Source of the DNA: Bisporella sp. PMI_857
Lineage: Eukaryota > Ascomycota > Leotiomycetes > Helotiales > Helotiaceae
Assembly (NCBI GenBank): GCA_021307315.1
Contig: JAJSPD010000016.1
Location: 248,001 to 312,000, forward strand
Direction of reading: 5' to 3'
DNA length: 64,000 bases
Of the stretch, positions 33,531 to 46,185 are shown one piece after another. A program made the translations under genes and the position numbers. The notes beneath the pieces are model-generated. The model was not told where the DNA came from, did no database searches, and saw only the letters and a list, made by a program, of their open reading frames with translations. How positions within the stretch are numbered: position 1 is the first letter of the stretch; the number at the start of each line of letters is the position of its first letter.

Positions 33531-36500
33531 CTAATCAAATGCATCCTCCCAGCTCCCAAGGATCCGCACCACGGGACTCAGCCAGCTCTCCCAGTCTTCC
33601 CACTTCTCACCGGTTTTCCCCGTCGGTTTCAGCACGCTGATCATCACCCTGTAGTCGCTGGGTGGGAGATACTCGAAGACCCTGCCATCGTCGTTGATGG
33701 TGTGGAAGTAGACAGCCGCCCTGTATTTGCACCTCTTGCGTTAGACCATCTATTTTCCTTGGGCGGATTTTGCGGAGTTAAATGTGAGACGTGAGCAGCC
33801 AAGGAGATACAGATGGTTAAGTACTAAGGCCTCCTGTAGCGGTGAGGCTATGCATTGAGAATATGTCGTGGCCGGCTGGAGATCGAGCTGTTGGAGGATG
33901 GAACGGAAGCAACTTCAGAAAGAAACCTGTCTACTTACCACCTAAACGTAGCGACGGCTTGGAATGGTACACAATCCACACAATCTTCGCTCGGTGCATT
34001 ATTGGCATATTGTGAAGAGTCTGGAAGCCAGCCGTAGGAGGGTTCGCCGAAGAACTTTAGCATGAATTAGTGAGACTCTCTTACGAACGGGATAAAATTT
34101 CTCCTCATTCGAGGTCACATACAGTGTCATGCGGAGTATGATTAGCAATCTGGTAGTCGATCTTCTTGTTAGGATCGAATCCGTAGTACGTTGGCTTTAG
34201 CTTAGTATCTGCGGGAAGAACATGGACTTGGAAGTTTGCTTTACTTTCAATTAGTTTTCACTTCGGGGATACAACCAGGGGGGAATAATAGGGAAGGGTA
34301 GTGGGAAAGGACGGAGAAGACGTACACATTCCCTGTAACAAATTAAACTGAATATTAGGAAACTCCCAAGCACTCGCGTTATACACATCGATATCATCAT
34401 TGAACTTGACAACCCATGTCCGGTTATCATTGTACAGTCCTGGCAGCTGATATGTGACTGGCTGTTTCTGGTTATGCCTCGTTCCCTCCCAGTCCGTCAG
34501 CGTAGTATTGCTGAGGTCGATCGCGTTCACTTTCTGGCGGCTATATGGAGCACCTAAATATGGGATCGTATATGTTTCGAGCAGACTGCTGATTTCGATA
34601 AAGCCAGAGAACACTGGCGTTTTATGGATCTGAGCATCTGTAAGCTTAGGAGGTGATATCGTGACATCGATGGTCTGGCTTTGGCCAGGAAAAAGCGTAA
34701 ACACAGAGCTAGAAAAGGACGCGGAGCCGTAGATTGAATACTGAGGAAATGCCCAGAAGTACCAGTCACTGGGCTGGAGAAGATCCGGAAAGGGAAAGTA
34801 TTCTGTGTAACCGGCCCCTTTGTGCTTCACAGTGTAGATGACAGGAAGCAGGGAGCGATTCTTAATGGTGATTTTCTGTGGCTTGTTGGAGAAGCTGTCT
34901 GTATCGCCAATTTGCAGTTGTGAGGGTGAGATGGTACTGCTTGCAAGAATGGCTTTGTACGGGTTGACTAGCCCAGAACCTTGGTGAGCAGCGGTTGAGA
35001 GAATCTTTTGGTCATAAGCGTATGAGACTGGAGTTGCGGTTGATTGGAGCAAGCTTGTAATCTCAGAGATGGAGAGATTAGGAAACTTAGACTTCACGAG
35101 CGCATAGCAGCCTGCTATGAATGGCGTTGCCATCGATGTTCCAGAGATGATGGCGTAGCCACCGTATGGTCCCAACGGCCATCTAACAAAGCATTAGTTC
35201 TGACTCTCTAAAATGCGTAACAAGATCTATTACATTATCCAAGGACGTCTCTGAAACGTTGGAGGATACGCACCAATGGGACTACACTTACGTTGACAAA
35301 ATTTTCCCACCTGGAGCAGAAAGCTGTGGCTTTACACCGAGAGTATCCCATGTCGGACCGAACGTCGAAAAATTGCTCATAAGCCCGCCAGTCACAAGTT
35401 TCGGCCCTTGGACCGTTGCCTGATTGTTGAACTTCAACAAATACTTTGGATCAGCTGCAACATTCTTGGCCAATGTCTCACCTGTCGCTTTGTCAGTGAC
35501 GAGAGTTGTGACAACAAACGGAATCTGGGTCTCAATGTCGAGTTCGAATGGATCTGTCTCAATGGAGTACGCAAGAAGGTTAGAAACACCAAATGAAGAG
35601 GCAGCGCTCATTTGTGTCCCCAGGGGACAGAGGTAGGATGTTCCCACGAGGACGATAGTGTTGCTTGCATTGAGTGCACGGACTGCACTTCCTGTGGAAG
35701 ACCATGCCGCATAACTGCATGCACTGCCGTGATAGTGGACATTCAAACCTTTCGGGTAATCAAGTGGCCAGACTGATGCATATTGGAATGTGGCTCCTTT
35801 AGAGTCTTCAACTGGGTACAGGATAGGGAACTTGGTGTTCTGAATCGAGCCGACTGAGATGGTAGCCTTCGCATTACCAGGAGTTGATGCAAAGTAGAGC
35901 CCAAGATAGCCGTCGTTCCCATTTGCAGCAATGATGGCCGTGCCTTGATCGGTGATCGCCTTGACAACTGTGGCGAAAGGAGAGTTACCTTCAAATGGAG
36001 CGATAGCACCAAGGGACATGCTAATGATATCCTAAGATCATCTAATTAGCAAGGTATCTCAGATACTACGTATGTATGAGCTTACCACTTTATCTTCGGC
36101 TGCTTTGATCATGGCACTTATAATAATGTCTGTGTAGGTAGCATCGGTAAGACAGCCAAAAACCCTATATGCGTATAAAGATGCTTCCGGTGCGACACCG
36201 GTAAGCCCAAATCCCACATTCTTGGGATCTTGCATGCCAATAATACCTATAGATGTAAGCATAGAAGATAAACACATCGGGATACTTACCAGCTGTGTGA
36301 GTCCCATGTCCTCCATTGTAGCACGTTGCTAATGGATCAGGAGACTCGACAGGTGCATTCCCAAGCCAGTTGTCCTCAACAAAGGCGTATCCTCCAGCTA
36401 CCTTAAATCCTGGGCCAAAACCTCCACCGAGGCTGGGATGTCTATAGTCGACCCCACTGTCGATGATGCCAATCTTGATTCCTTTTCCTTTAATGCCAAG

Positions 36501-37046
36501 AGCATGCAACCTGTCAACTTCAGCCAGTTTAAGTGCGTTGGCGACATCGGCTTTGCCTTTGATATTCGGAAGTTTAGGACTGTCGTCAACTGGTGTATAA
36601 GGGCCAGCTGGCTTAGAAGGCCACACACTTTGAGCCAGTGCTTCCGAGAAATTGTTATTTTTCTGAGACGGGAGGATTGGCTTTAGAACTTTGAGATTAG
36701 GATACACAGCGACTACTTCCGGAATTTGCTCAAGAATGGCTGTGACTTCCGTCAAGGTCTTATTCTGGTCGAGCTGGATGGAAACCCCATAGAATATAGC
36801 AGGCGCCTTGAATTCAGTGCGGACCTTGTAATTGAGATTAAGAGCAGCACGCTTATGAAACATTTGATGCGCACTCGAGCGTCTGGTAAGTTCGGCGCCA
36901 TCTCTGAGTTCGACGATGAAGCCACCAAGCTTTGGCTCCTTGATTGTCCCGAAGTCCTCAGGCTTTCCAAGGTCAACATCTGGTATCTGATATGAGGAGA
37001 CGACGGTCAGGAGACCTGCAAGGAGTAGTGGCGGCAGCAGCAGCAT
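33531..37046 (-). CDS. Secreted subtilisin-like serine protease (S8, cuticle/extracellular type)
   Basis: Seven exons, 37046-36290, 36246-36086, 36031-35292, 35182-34326, 34238-34123, 34054-33939 and 33720-33531, give 978 residues in one frame. A signal peptide (LLLPPLLLAGLLTVVSS) is followed by an I9-type propeptide (GGFIVELRDGAELTRRS). The catalytic triad is Asp196 (IGIIDSGVD), His247 (NGGHGTHTAG) and Ser569 (ISGTSMATPF), with oxyanion Asn near 343 (AANGNDG). The insert of about 200 residues between Asn and Ser holds a PA-like region. A Fn3-like C-terminal part follows (KITIKNRSLLPVIYTVKHKG). The last three exons are short. This is the vpr-type layout of fungal extracellular proteases that degrade proteins outside the cell. 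The 43 bp first intron is the shortest here. Confidence 0.88.
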
Positions 37047-39044
37047 ATCTGCCTCGCCAGCGCGACCTTTGGTGCTTACTATAAGAGAGTCCGGTATTTC
37101 AAATTGTAATGGGAAGACTCTTTAATTTGTATTAAAATGGAAAATGCTACGGAACTAGTTTGGTAGGATTACAACATGATGCAGACACATAGATTGCAGC
37201 GGTTGCTGTAAGCATGACAATAAGTTGATGAAATCTTTCCATGGAGCCTGTACTGCATTCGACTTCGAAGCTAAGCTCGCGATAGAAGGAGAGCTCGAGA
37301 TGTCCTGTGCGTAGACCGGTGCAGGTGCAGCAATATAGGTAGAATCCAATCAATACACGGACAGCGCTGAGGAAGCCCACCAATTTCCATGCTCGCACCT
37401 ATATTGAGGCTTTTGTTATAGCTAAAAGTAACAATCCAACGGCCATTGGAAGACTTCCACAGCCTTACTGTCTGTTGTCGATTGCGATCGCCATTCTAAT
37501 TCTTATGCTGACCTTCCATTCTAAGCTCGGTTGTTCGCACGAGCGATCCATGCCCATGGCGTTGGCTGTGGTTGAAGATTGATTCATGTAGACAAAATGC
37601 CTTCGTCTACCATAAATGTCGCAACTAGAGGGCAGGATTGCAGACGACAAGGTGCAGATTCAATACTGCAGCCGAAGAAGGAAGGTGTGTCCGCACTGGT
37701 CAGACTCGTATTTCTTGTCTGAAGTCCTCTACGGGAAATTCTCGATGCTTCAGCTCGAGAGCTACAATCCTTCAAAGTGCAAAGAATATTGTCAAAACAA
37801 AACTGGACCTGATATGTACCTCGCTTGAGCTTTATATCTTCCCGATGCACAATCTAAACGTGGATTTCTGGCAAAACTCGATGATTCCCCCCCGATGCAT
37901 AGCCTGAGATTCCACGAACTGACAGCTTGCCATTAATCTATAGCTCTTGGCATTTCATATCACACCCCAATGCAGGCAACCCTCCCACTTTCTGTGCTGA
38001 CGAGAAGAGATCATCCGGCAACTTCGTGGTGACCTGGTAATGCCGAGATATTTAGGGCCTACGAAAGCTTGTGTCACTCGGGAAATTTCCAGAATGAGGG
38101 ACCTCTGGGGCTGCATGTCGTCTGCTTGAAAGAGGCACAGTTCGGTAAACTCGGTTACCAGATTAGACGAGACATCTTTGAAGGATCGTCACTTATAATA
38201 AGATTGGACTTTCAAAGATGCAAAGAAGATCAAATATAAATGAAGGTAGGACGATACAGTATATTGAAAGGGGTAGTGTTATTTCCTCGACAATTATCTG
38301 TTGCCTCTAGAGCAATAAGCTAGGCTTATTTGGGCTTAGTATAACTATTGCCCTAAGACTTCAAATATCTTCTGAATCTTCTGAATCTTCTTCCTTGCCT
38401 CCTACTTTGGTCGTTGCGGCATGTCTCTATATCTATTGTAGTTCTATATCTCTTGTAGTCATAGTGATGTATTGTTAGTCCTTCGATATGTAACTATTAC
38501 GGGATAGCATGCGATGAGCAAATCGAGGTCTTAAGTTGGTATCCCCTTAACATCACACTTTCAAACATATGATACAGCGTTTAATTCTTACTATCTGACC
38601 TTGCTATGTACGCCTGCCACCATCTGTGGTCGATGAAAGCGAAAAATGCATTATCGATGCGAACCCCCTCGTCTCGTCTCATCCCAATCATCCATGAACT
38701 CTCGAGGAAAGGGGTCGGAAACCGCTATCGTACACGTAAAGACTAATAATGGTTGGGATACCCCAAGAGCTTTGTTCAATGTTCTGGCCGTCATGGAGCC
38801 ACGATGCGAAAGATTGGACCACGGAATCGGGACCGGAAGGTTCCGAAGGTTGTCGGTTTTAGATGGATGAAGAACCTTGGATTGTATCTTCGAAGTATGG
38901 GCGACAACCCTTGCATGAACGAGCGATTATGATGAAAAGTTTTGACTGTTGAGTTGTGACGTCAAATTTGGCTCTCGTGGATCAGTGTCTACACTTCGTT
39001 TTGAAGAACATATGGCGACGCTCGATGAATATATCCACACACCC
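37047..39044. other. Long intergenic stretch
   Basis: Two kilobases upstream of the subtilisin gene. Short frames on both strands (37,147-37,907; 38,646-38,870) have no consistent coding pattern. A short repeated TCTTCTGAATCTTCTGAA motif lies at 38,368-38,390. Nothing else is supported. Confidence 0.45.
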
Positions 39045-41071
39045 CTACCGCTTACGCTTCACCTTCTTACCATTTCCACCGCCAGCACGACGACGAGAAC
39101 TCGGAGTGCCCGAAGCCTTCACCGGACCGGTATCGGCAGCGTTGCCATCTTCAAGGACCGCATTAGCTTCTTTCTCCACACCCACACCGCTCAAATCACC
39201 CAGACCACCACTCCCATGCCCACCCACATCCTTTCCTATCAAGACCTCAATAAGATCGCTACGCTCAGACTTTTCAATACATTCCAGCAGGGCATCAATT
39301 TCGCTATCGTCTTCATCCCCACCACCAACCCACTCTACCCATCTGACAACAACCCTACACCTACCACGCGCCATGGCTCTCTTCACGTCTCTCCATCTGG
39401 TGGCATCATGATACATCTCCCTCCAGAAAGTATCCCACCAGATACCTCTATAGAAACTTGGGCCACCTGCACCGCCGTTCTCTATTACTCCACCCCCGAC
39501 TCCTTCCGAAGCTTCTGGTTTGCTGGGGCAGGACCCCTTAGTTTCCTGGAAGCCCTGCGTGAAGAGGTTGCGGACTTGTTGGAACTGAGTGGGAGTGTAG
39601 GGGAGATATTGATCATACTGACTAAATGGGCCGATATTCTCCACGCTCAAGAATGGGATTGGCATGATTTTCACTGGATTCTCTCTGTTGTCCTCCTTGT
39701 GACTACCCTTCTGCTCCTCGACAAAACTAGCAAAAGGAGTCGAGAACAACTCAGCACTCGAGAACTCAAAAATTGGCACTCCCGCATGCGAAAAGTCATA
39801 GTCGGCACGCTTGCATTCCATGTATCCAGTTTTCTTATTGCTGCGCTTCTGTTTCTTGAGAAACTGCGCCGCCATGCTAGGTTTTCGTGAAGTAGAATCA
39901 GCAGTGATAGGATGTTGCGTCACATGATCCAATGGAGCTGCAATAACAACCCACGACAATGGGATTGGAGCCGGGAAATTGGGTGGTGGTCTTGGTACTG
40001 CATTTTGCTCAAGCTTGGCTTCATTTTCATCTGAGGTCTCCGTATTGTCCTCGATCTTGAAGTTCCGATCCGTGCGGAGGTTCTGCTCATCAAGATCAAC
40101 AAGCCCACCATCGCCAGCTTTCAGTGTTGGAGGAGCGACATATGTCGACTTCTCACTAGCATCAATAGATATCACTGGTCGTTGAATTAAGATCCAGATC
40201 CAGGTTTGTGTCCCTTTAACCTCATTCCCTTTGGAATCCAAATTAGTCGTTGGCCTATATTCGTCAGCTCCCCGTCACTTCGAATTAGGAGGGAAACATA
40301 CAGATCAACCTCATAAACATCCGCTCTGTCGCTAACGCCAGTTACGGCATAATGGCCCAACAGAACGTTCCTATAGACCATGGTATGCAGATCCGGGGTG
40401 AAATCATGGAACGAGATACTTCTGCACTCAAGCTTGCGCATTCCGTATTCCTTTCCCTTTGCCAACAAGAATTCCCGTAGGCCATTTCCTGTTTCCTTAT
40501 CAATTCCGTTATCCATTCCGAGCGGGAGTGCCGCCTTCAGCCCACCTGGACCTCCATCTCTGCCCAAGTTAACACCAGAATCCTTCTTCCTCAACCACAC
40601 AAGGCCGTTTTTGGGGGCAGGTGCGAGAAGAGGAACACGCAAGCCATAGGGCTCATAAGTGGATTTTGGCATCTCAGGTAGATCGAAGGTGTTCGTATTA
40701 TTCAAGCCAATAGCAGCTTGCAACCGACTACTCGCCAACTGCGCATATGGAACGCGGCCCTTGATATGCTGCTGAAACTTCTTGTACGCCTGCTGTTGCT
40801 GCTCCAGGTCGTTCCCATCGTTTAGGATGATTTGAGATGAAGGGTTATTATGTACGGCGTCTAGTTTCTCCAGAGCTGGAATCTGAGGAGTTGGACGTAA
40901 GGGTAGGTCTATTGGCGGTGGGATGGGAGCAGGGAAGGCTGTGGGAGGGTCGTTGTACGTGGAAGAAAGAGTGAGTTTTTGAGTCTGTGTGAGAGTGCTT
41001 GGTGACCACTTGCTGACCCCAGAGAGCATGGAGTTGATATCGAAACCTTTGAAAGTTGCTGAGCCCTCCAT
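39045..41071 (-). CDS. Conserved-looking hypothetical protein with basic C-terminus
   Basis: Two exons, 41071-40302 and 40254-39045, with a 47 bp phase-2 intron (GTATGT..ATATAG), give 659 residues if translation starts at the ATG at 41071. The N-terminal half is rich in Pro and Gln (FPAPIPPPIDLPLRP, a run of five Gln near residue 95). A more compact region follows: ECRSISFHDFTPDLHTMVYR, VLLGHYAVTGVSDRADVYEV and TQTWIWILIQRP. A second block has SFYRGIWWDTFWREMYHDAT and CRVVVRWVEWVGGGDEDDSE. The tail ends GGGNGKKVKRKR, a possible nuclear localisation signal. I do not recognise a domain. The intron splices cleanly, supporting the minus strand. The 5' border is uncertain; see the overlapping upstream frame. 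Confidence 0.65.
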
Positions 41072-41547
41072 TTGAGCTTCTTGTAGATGTAGTCGTTTGA
41101 AAGGTCGATGCTTGAGTTGAGAGGTAATTTTTGCAAGCAGCAAAAGTCAAGCCGGTGGCAGCTTGTTTCTTGGTAAGAAAAAGAAGTTCTAATGGTGTCG
41201 CGACAAAGACGAGGGCTAGTGCCTCGCCGGGCGGTATTGAATCGAGCAGCCACGAGCCTTGAGGTGAATCTTCTTTGACCTCAAGTTGTTGATTGAAGTC
41301 CTTAAGTAAGTTTGCAATAGTCTGAGGTCGAAGATGAAGAAATATTTCTTCGCAAGAACTTAGAGGCTCTAGACTCCTGCCGTTTAGAAGGCGTATCACA
41401 CGTAATAAGCGTCTTCTGTGTTTCTATTGAAAGATGAAGCAGTTTGCAATGCCTCTCCTCAAGCTGAAGCCGGAAAACATCTCGATCATCAAGATTAAAC
41501 ACAGTAAGAACGCCTATCCTCTTATACCTCAACCACTTCAACGCCAT
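40848..41547 (-). CDS. Uncertain upstream exons or separate overlapping gene
   Basis: An exon of 20 bp from the ATG at 41547 (MALKWLR) splices over 112 bp (41527-41416, GTATAAG..ACACAG) into a long frame starting RRLLRVIRLLNGRSLEPLSS, then CEEIFLHLRPQTIANLLKDF and WLLDSIPPGEALALVFVATP. This composition looks like real protein up to about 41,150. The frame then runs antiphase into the start of the neighbouring gene and stops at 40848. No good donor and acceptor pair would bring it into the frame used from 41071. It may be the true N-terminus of that gene after a one-base error or mutation near 41,100-41,150, or a small separate gene. Function unknown. Confidence 0.35.
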
Positions 41548-42790
41548 TTGTTCCCCCATTCATATATGAAGCATCCGGAACCTCCTTTCCCACTCTATAC
41601 CGGCGAAACAAAGGCCTTTAAGCCCAGCAGTCCTTCACCTTCCACACATGACCCTTTCCACGAGTGACCATCATGAAAGTGAACGCGCATCCTACAAAAT
41701 CAAGAGGATCACCGTTCAACCCACGCGACCCAAAAAGCAAAAAAATCATATTTTCTCACCTCTCTAATCCCGAACCCCCTTCAGAGAGAAAAATACCCCT
41801 TTTACAAAAATTACGCGAAACAGCCGGAAGCGGAAAAGGAGAAGACTGCCAAATCACGTGTATTGCGGGCCGAACACAACCGAGTTTCCATTTTTGCCAG
41901 ATCGAATATGGGGCTTGCAACGACGTGAGCTTAACGACCTGGAGCATGTCGTGTATGGTAGGCAGCTCTTGTTATTTCCTGCCAGGACGAGAAAGGACCG
42001 CTGCTGTGCGGGATGTTGGGAGGATCGTTATTGTTTCGTTTGGTATGTCTGCTGCGGGACTCTACTTCCCTCGAAAAAGGACATGCAGTGAAAAAGAAGA
42101 ACAAAAAGGAAAATGAAAAAGGAGACGAAAAACTTCTTGTAAGAGATGGGCAAGGGGGCTAGGACGTGTTTGGGTTGGTTGGATGTTGCGGTACGAGAAA
42201 GGGGGGGGGGAGGTGTTCTATACTTGAAAAGGTCGGAATCAGAACTGACGCGTTCTTCGCACTTGCGTAGACAACTTGCTCTACCCACATATATCACTTG
42301 CACAGAACAAAGACCAAAAGAGGCCCTGATTCTTCACAAACTTCATTCATTAAGTTAGGTTATCATAATTACCATAACTATCTATTGCCGCATCGCCATC
42401 CCCATCCATGCGTTTTACAATCAATGAAGCATTTTCTATTTCATGCTCCTATCACACACACGCACGCACAAAACAAAAACAGCTTTTGCTTTGCCTTGGT
42501 ACGACCATATTCTTTATATGCCCCATAATGAGAAATCATGCGCCGTGATGCTCCACACATATGCTCGCAACAAAAAATAGAGATGAAAAATGAACAACTC
42601 CTTGCAACGCCGCGCTATCGTCTATCATGCGCTCATGCCACAAAAAAACAACATTTTAAATCAAACACAACAAAGGAAGGGCGGGTTCTGTGTTCCGTGG
42701 GGGTATAATTCCTGCTCCGCCAGAGAAAAAAAAAAGATATACAGCGCGCTTTACCCTAGCGCATACTCTTCGTGGGTCATGTATGCCGAA
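41548..42790. other. Intergenic with G10 run
   Basis: Region between the hypothetical gene and the 3' end of the GH72 gene. It contains a run of ten G at 42,201-42,210 and A-rich patches at 42,090-42,130. No gene supported. Confidence 0.45.
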
Positions 42791-44193
42791 CTATAGCCAG
42801 TACATGAACCCTAACATTACGGCAACGAGTCCTATGCTCATGCCCGTGATCTCCTTTCCTCCATTCGCGGCGCCTTTCTTCGTGCTTGTTGGATCGGCTG
42901 CCGTTCCGGTGCCGGTGGGCGATGATCCTGAGGTCGTGGTTACGCTGCCGGCTTGTTGTGTTTGGCCGAGGGAGGGAAGCTTGACATCGCCGGCGACCAA
43001 CCAGCCTCCGGCTGTAGAGCTTGGGCATGCTGGTGGCGTCAGCTGGGGTGTATAAGCAGACTCTGCGATTCCGGTGGGGTGAAGCGTTGCCCATTGAGTC
43101 TTCAGATTTGAGAAATCTGGTGAGATAGGTGTTGGCGTGCCCATTCGTGAGAAGCCACCTTGAACCTCCGATGCGGTGACCGTAACTGAGACGTTGGGAC
43201 CATAACTGATAAGACCATAGTTGTTGGCTTCCTCGATCCACTCGTAAATGAGCGCGCCAGCCCAGTATTCGTTCATCTCATCTCCGAAGATTGCAGTTTG
43301 ATCAGCAAAGTCCCGGGGTCTAACAGTATTGCAGCCAGTCTCTGAGAAGAAAATGGGGATGTTATAATCCTTCACGTAACTGTTTAGATTGTTGTATCCA
43401 GAAGTTTTCATATCGTTTGGCCCGCACCATTCATAAGCATTGAGACCGAACATATCGATTGACTCCGAGACATTGGTTCCACAAGCCAGATAGTTTTGCA
43501 GCATAGGACGCAACTCCGCGATATCAGCCGCTGAGTATCCGATTGGGATCTCCCTATAACCCTTGCTGTTTCTGTATGCCTTCAGATCTCTGGCCGCAGC
43601 CTTGATGTAAGGGGCAGCTAAAGATTGGTTGTTGAGCGCGATAACCTCGTTTCCAACAAAGAACCCCAGAGTATTATTATAGTTCGCGAAAGCATCCATC
43701 ACTCGAGCATAGGCATTAAATTGCGTTTGGTTCCACGATGCCACGGTCTGCGAATCGTTAGAACGTTTGATTGATAAGGGAAGATAGATAGGAAGCTCAC
43801 TGGGTTGATGTAGGTATTGAAGGTGTCTAGATCAATCAGGGCATAGATACCAACGTCTGCGAAAGCTGTCATACATCCATCATGATCGCCTCTTGGATCA
43901 ACATGGTAAACACGTATGGCGTTCGCACCCAATGTCGACATGAGAGCAGCATCACGTTGGCACTGCTCGGTATCAATTAATGGATCATCTGGTACCAATT
44001 GATATGCGATTCCTGCAGACAGTTAACACATACGTTTATCAATGCAGCAACTTATCATACCTTTCATAAAATACTGCGTTCCATTGCTGTAAAAGAACTT
44101 GTTCCCCTTGGCCGAGATCGTTGGCACAGCACTGACGGCGTTGATAGCTAGGGTCGCTAACAGGCCAGCTGTTGCCAGGGTTCTCGAAAACAT
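42791..44193 (-). CDS. GH72 GPI-anchored beta-1,3-glucanosyltransferase (Gas/Gel family)
   Basis: Three exons, 44193-44061, 44012-43801 and 43747-42791, give 433 residues. A signal peptide (LATAGLLATLAINAVSA) is followed by the GH72 domain: NKFFYSNGTQYFMKGIAYQL, GANAIRVYHVDP, GFFVGNEV with acid/base Glu149, FGLNAYEWCG, and IFFSETGCN with nucleophile Glu251. These enzymes cut and re-link beta-1,3-glucan in the cell wall. The region after about residue 350 is Ser/Thr-rich and ends in GGKEITGMSIGLVAVMLGF plus a short hydrophobic tail, a standard GPI-anchor signal. There is no Cys-box (CBM43) domain, so it belongs to the shorter group. I started at the ATG at 44193 because the signal peptide begins there; further upstream no conserved pattern is seen. 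Confidence 0.93.
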
Positions 44194-46185
44194 TGTTGTG
44201 TATTTGGTGTCAATAACAGTGACGCCTCGTGCAAAGACTACAAAGCAGGTCTTGCACAGAGCTATAGCCAAGATGCGCCGGTGGGGTTATAGCGAACGAC
44301 GACGCGTTTTTTGTTTCGAAAGCTTATTATTATTATCGGCCAAGCAATTGAGCGAGCGTTGATAGCGAAAGACTTGGTAATTAACGTAGCGACAGCGTAA
44401 TTTGCGCAACGAATGTGAACGTGAATCTTGAAAAATCACGAGATCCGGCTCCTTCTCTCTCTCTCTCACCTTCTATCGTCTTGTTTGCTTCAACAAGCGA
44501 AAGTGAAGACACGAGGCGGTATGAACGATAGTGGTGGTGAAGTGTTGTTGACAAGAATTAGCGATTACGGGGACAGTGAGAGGGCAGATGCAATGCAGCT
44601 GACAGGAGAACCCAGTAAGTCTTAGTTGTGTAGGGGGGAGATACAGGTATTGCAGAAATTTACTTGGTGACGACAGAATCTTGGGAAGAGCCGGCCAGGG
44701 TAAAAGGGAGCTTGCAAGCGAATAGAAATTCAGTTGTTCCTGCTGGGCCAGGGTACAGTAGAACGGGGTTGGTATCAAAGGATGAGGTCACTGGGAAACT
44801 GAATCTTTCATTTCGGCCAATCTGCATCTTCCAAAATTTCAATTCTTCTTTCGTTTCTCGTTTGGTTAATTTTTTATCTTTTTTTTGGGTCCGGCCGTGG
44901 AGGAAGAAGGGATACAAGACAAGGGATGCCAGTCTTAAAACCAACATTGGGCTCGGGGGTAAAACCCATACCTGACTAGTTATTGGACTAGAAAGGAGGG
45001 AGAGAGCAAAACAAAACACATAGAACAAGAAAAGAAAAGGAATTGACTTTGGCTAGTTCCGTCACCCGTGCGTCCTGCCACAACGCCACGTCTTAAAAAT
45101 AAAAATTAAAAATTAATAAATAAAAAAAAGTCCCACTGACACATCCTACCACGCGTTTACACACCATATTACCACTACTATACAAGTAGCTTACCTTACC
45201 TTACCTTGGGTTACTAATGTGCATGCACATTCCTACCAAGTTTTTCCCACTACTGGCTAACGAACCAAAACCAACCCTCCCCCCCAAAAAAGAATAACAA
45301 AATCGGTACAGTACGTAACTCTAGCAAGCAACATTTTTAGCAGCAGCTTATCGGAATTACTGCTGGACCGGTGCTGTACAATACTTAGAGCTAACGCCCC
45401 ATTTAACCGGATGCGGCATGACTTCATGCCTCTCCGATAACTCTCTCGATAACGCGGCATGAATTCGATGATTGGATGCCGACGCCACACTTGTTATGCG
45501 CTCCCAAAAACCTGTACGCCCCCCGCTTCGTGAAAGCCTCCTTGACGCACAACACTCAAAACGGCCACTGCCGAGCTGGGAATCGGCCCATCCTCCGAGC
45601 CCTACCGTATCGGACCCAAAAATATATCATTTTTTTGCCCATACCACCCTACCCAAAAAAAGACCCCAAAAAAAAGCTGGCCGGGACTGGTTGGTGTTTG
45701 CATCACGTGATTAATGGACGCATTGTTTCATGCCCTTTTTCTTAGCCACGTTTTGCAAACCCCTCCCAGAGAAAAAGAAAAATTGTGCCGCGGTTGCAGT
45801 AATATGGCCCTTGTCAGCTAAGCGATGGAAGAGTGGAATGGGGTGAGCTTGTGATTGAGCTGTAGAGTTGCGGGGATGGGGATGGAAGAGAGAGGTGGGC
45901 TTAGGTGTGCTAAGTTGGTGTTACTAAACAAGTAAGCTGGATGTGTTCAATCGGGTTTGGGGGGTGAGGGCCTCGGATGCCTGATTGCAGAAAGGAAATG
46001 CTTGGATATGTGCCGTTGCCTTTCAGACAAAGTCGTTTATATGTACAGACAAAAAGTGACCGGCGAGACTTGCCCTCGAAAAAGATTGCGATGATCCAGA
46101 AATACACTTTTCGAAGCTCCCTGTCTCTTCAATGCAAGCAATACTCTCCACAGGGCGTGTTCTCATGCATATGCCGAACCAGGTG
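44194..46185. other. Intergenic, low-complexity rich
   Basis: Two kilobases upstream of the GH72 gene. It has a CT run (44,450-44,470), an A/T-only stretch (45,096-45,130) and CTTAC repeats (45,190-45,210). These are common in fungal promoters. No gene is supported. Confidence 0.45.

Noticed and set aside
38949..39890. Open plus-strand frame of 313 codons antisense to the hypothetical gene
   Set aside because: It is a shadow: the minus-strand frame continues across a clean intron and has a basic C-terminus typical of real proteins, while the plus frame has Thr/Pro bias from antisense codons.
41664..42116. Plus-strand frame of 150 codons
   Set aside because: Low-complexity, no recognisable pattern, and it lies in a region with poly-A and poly-G runs.
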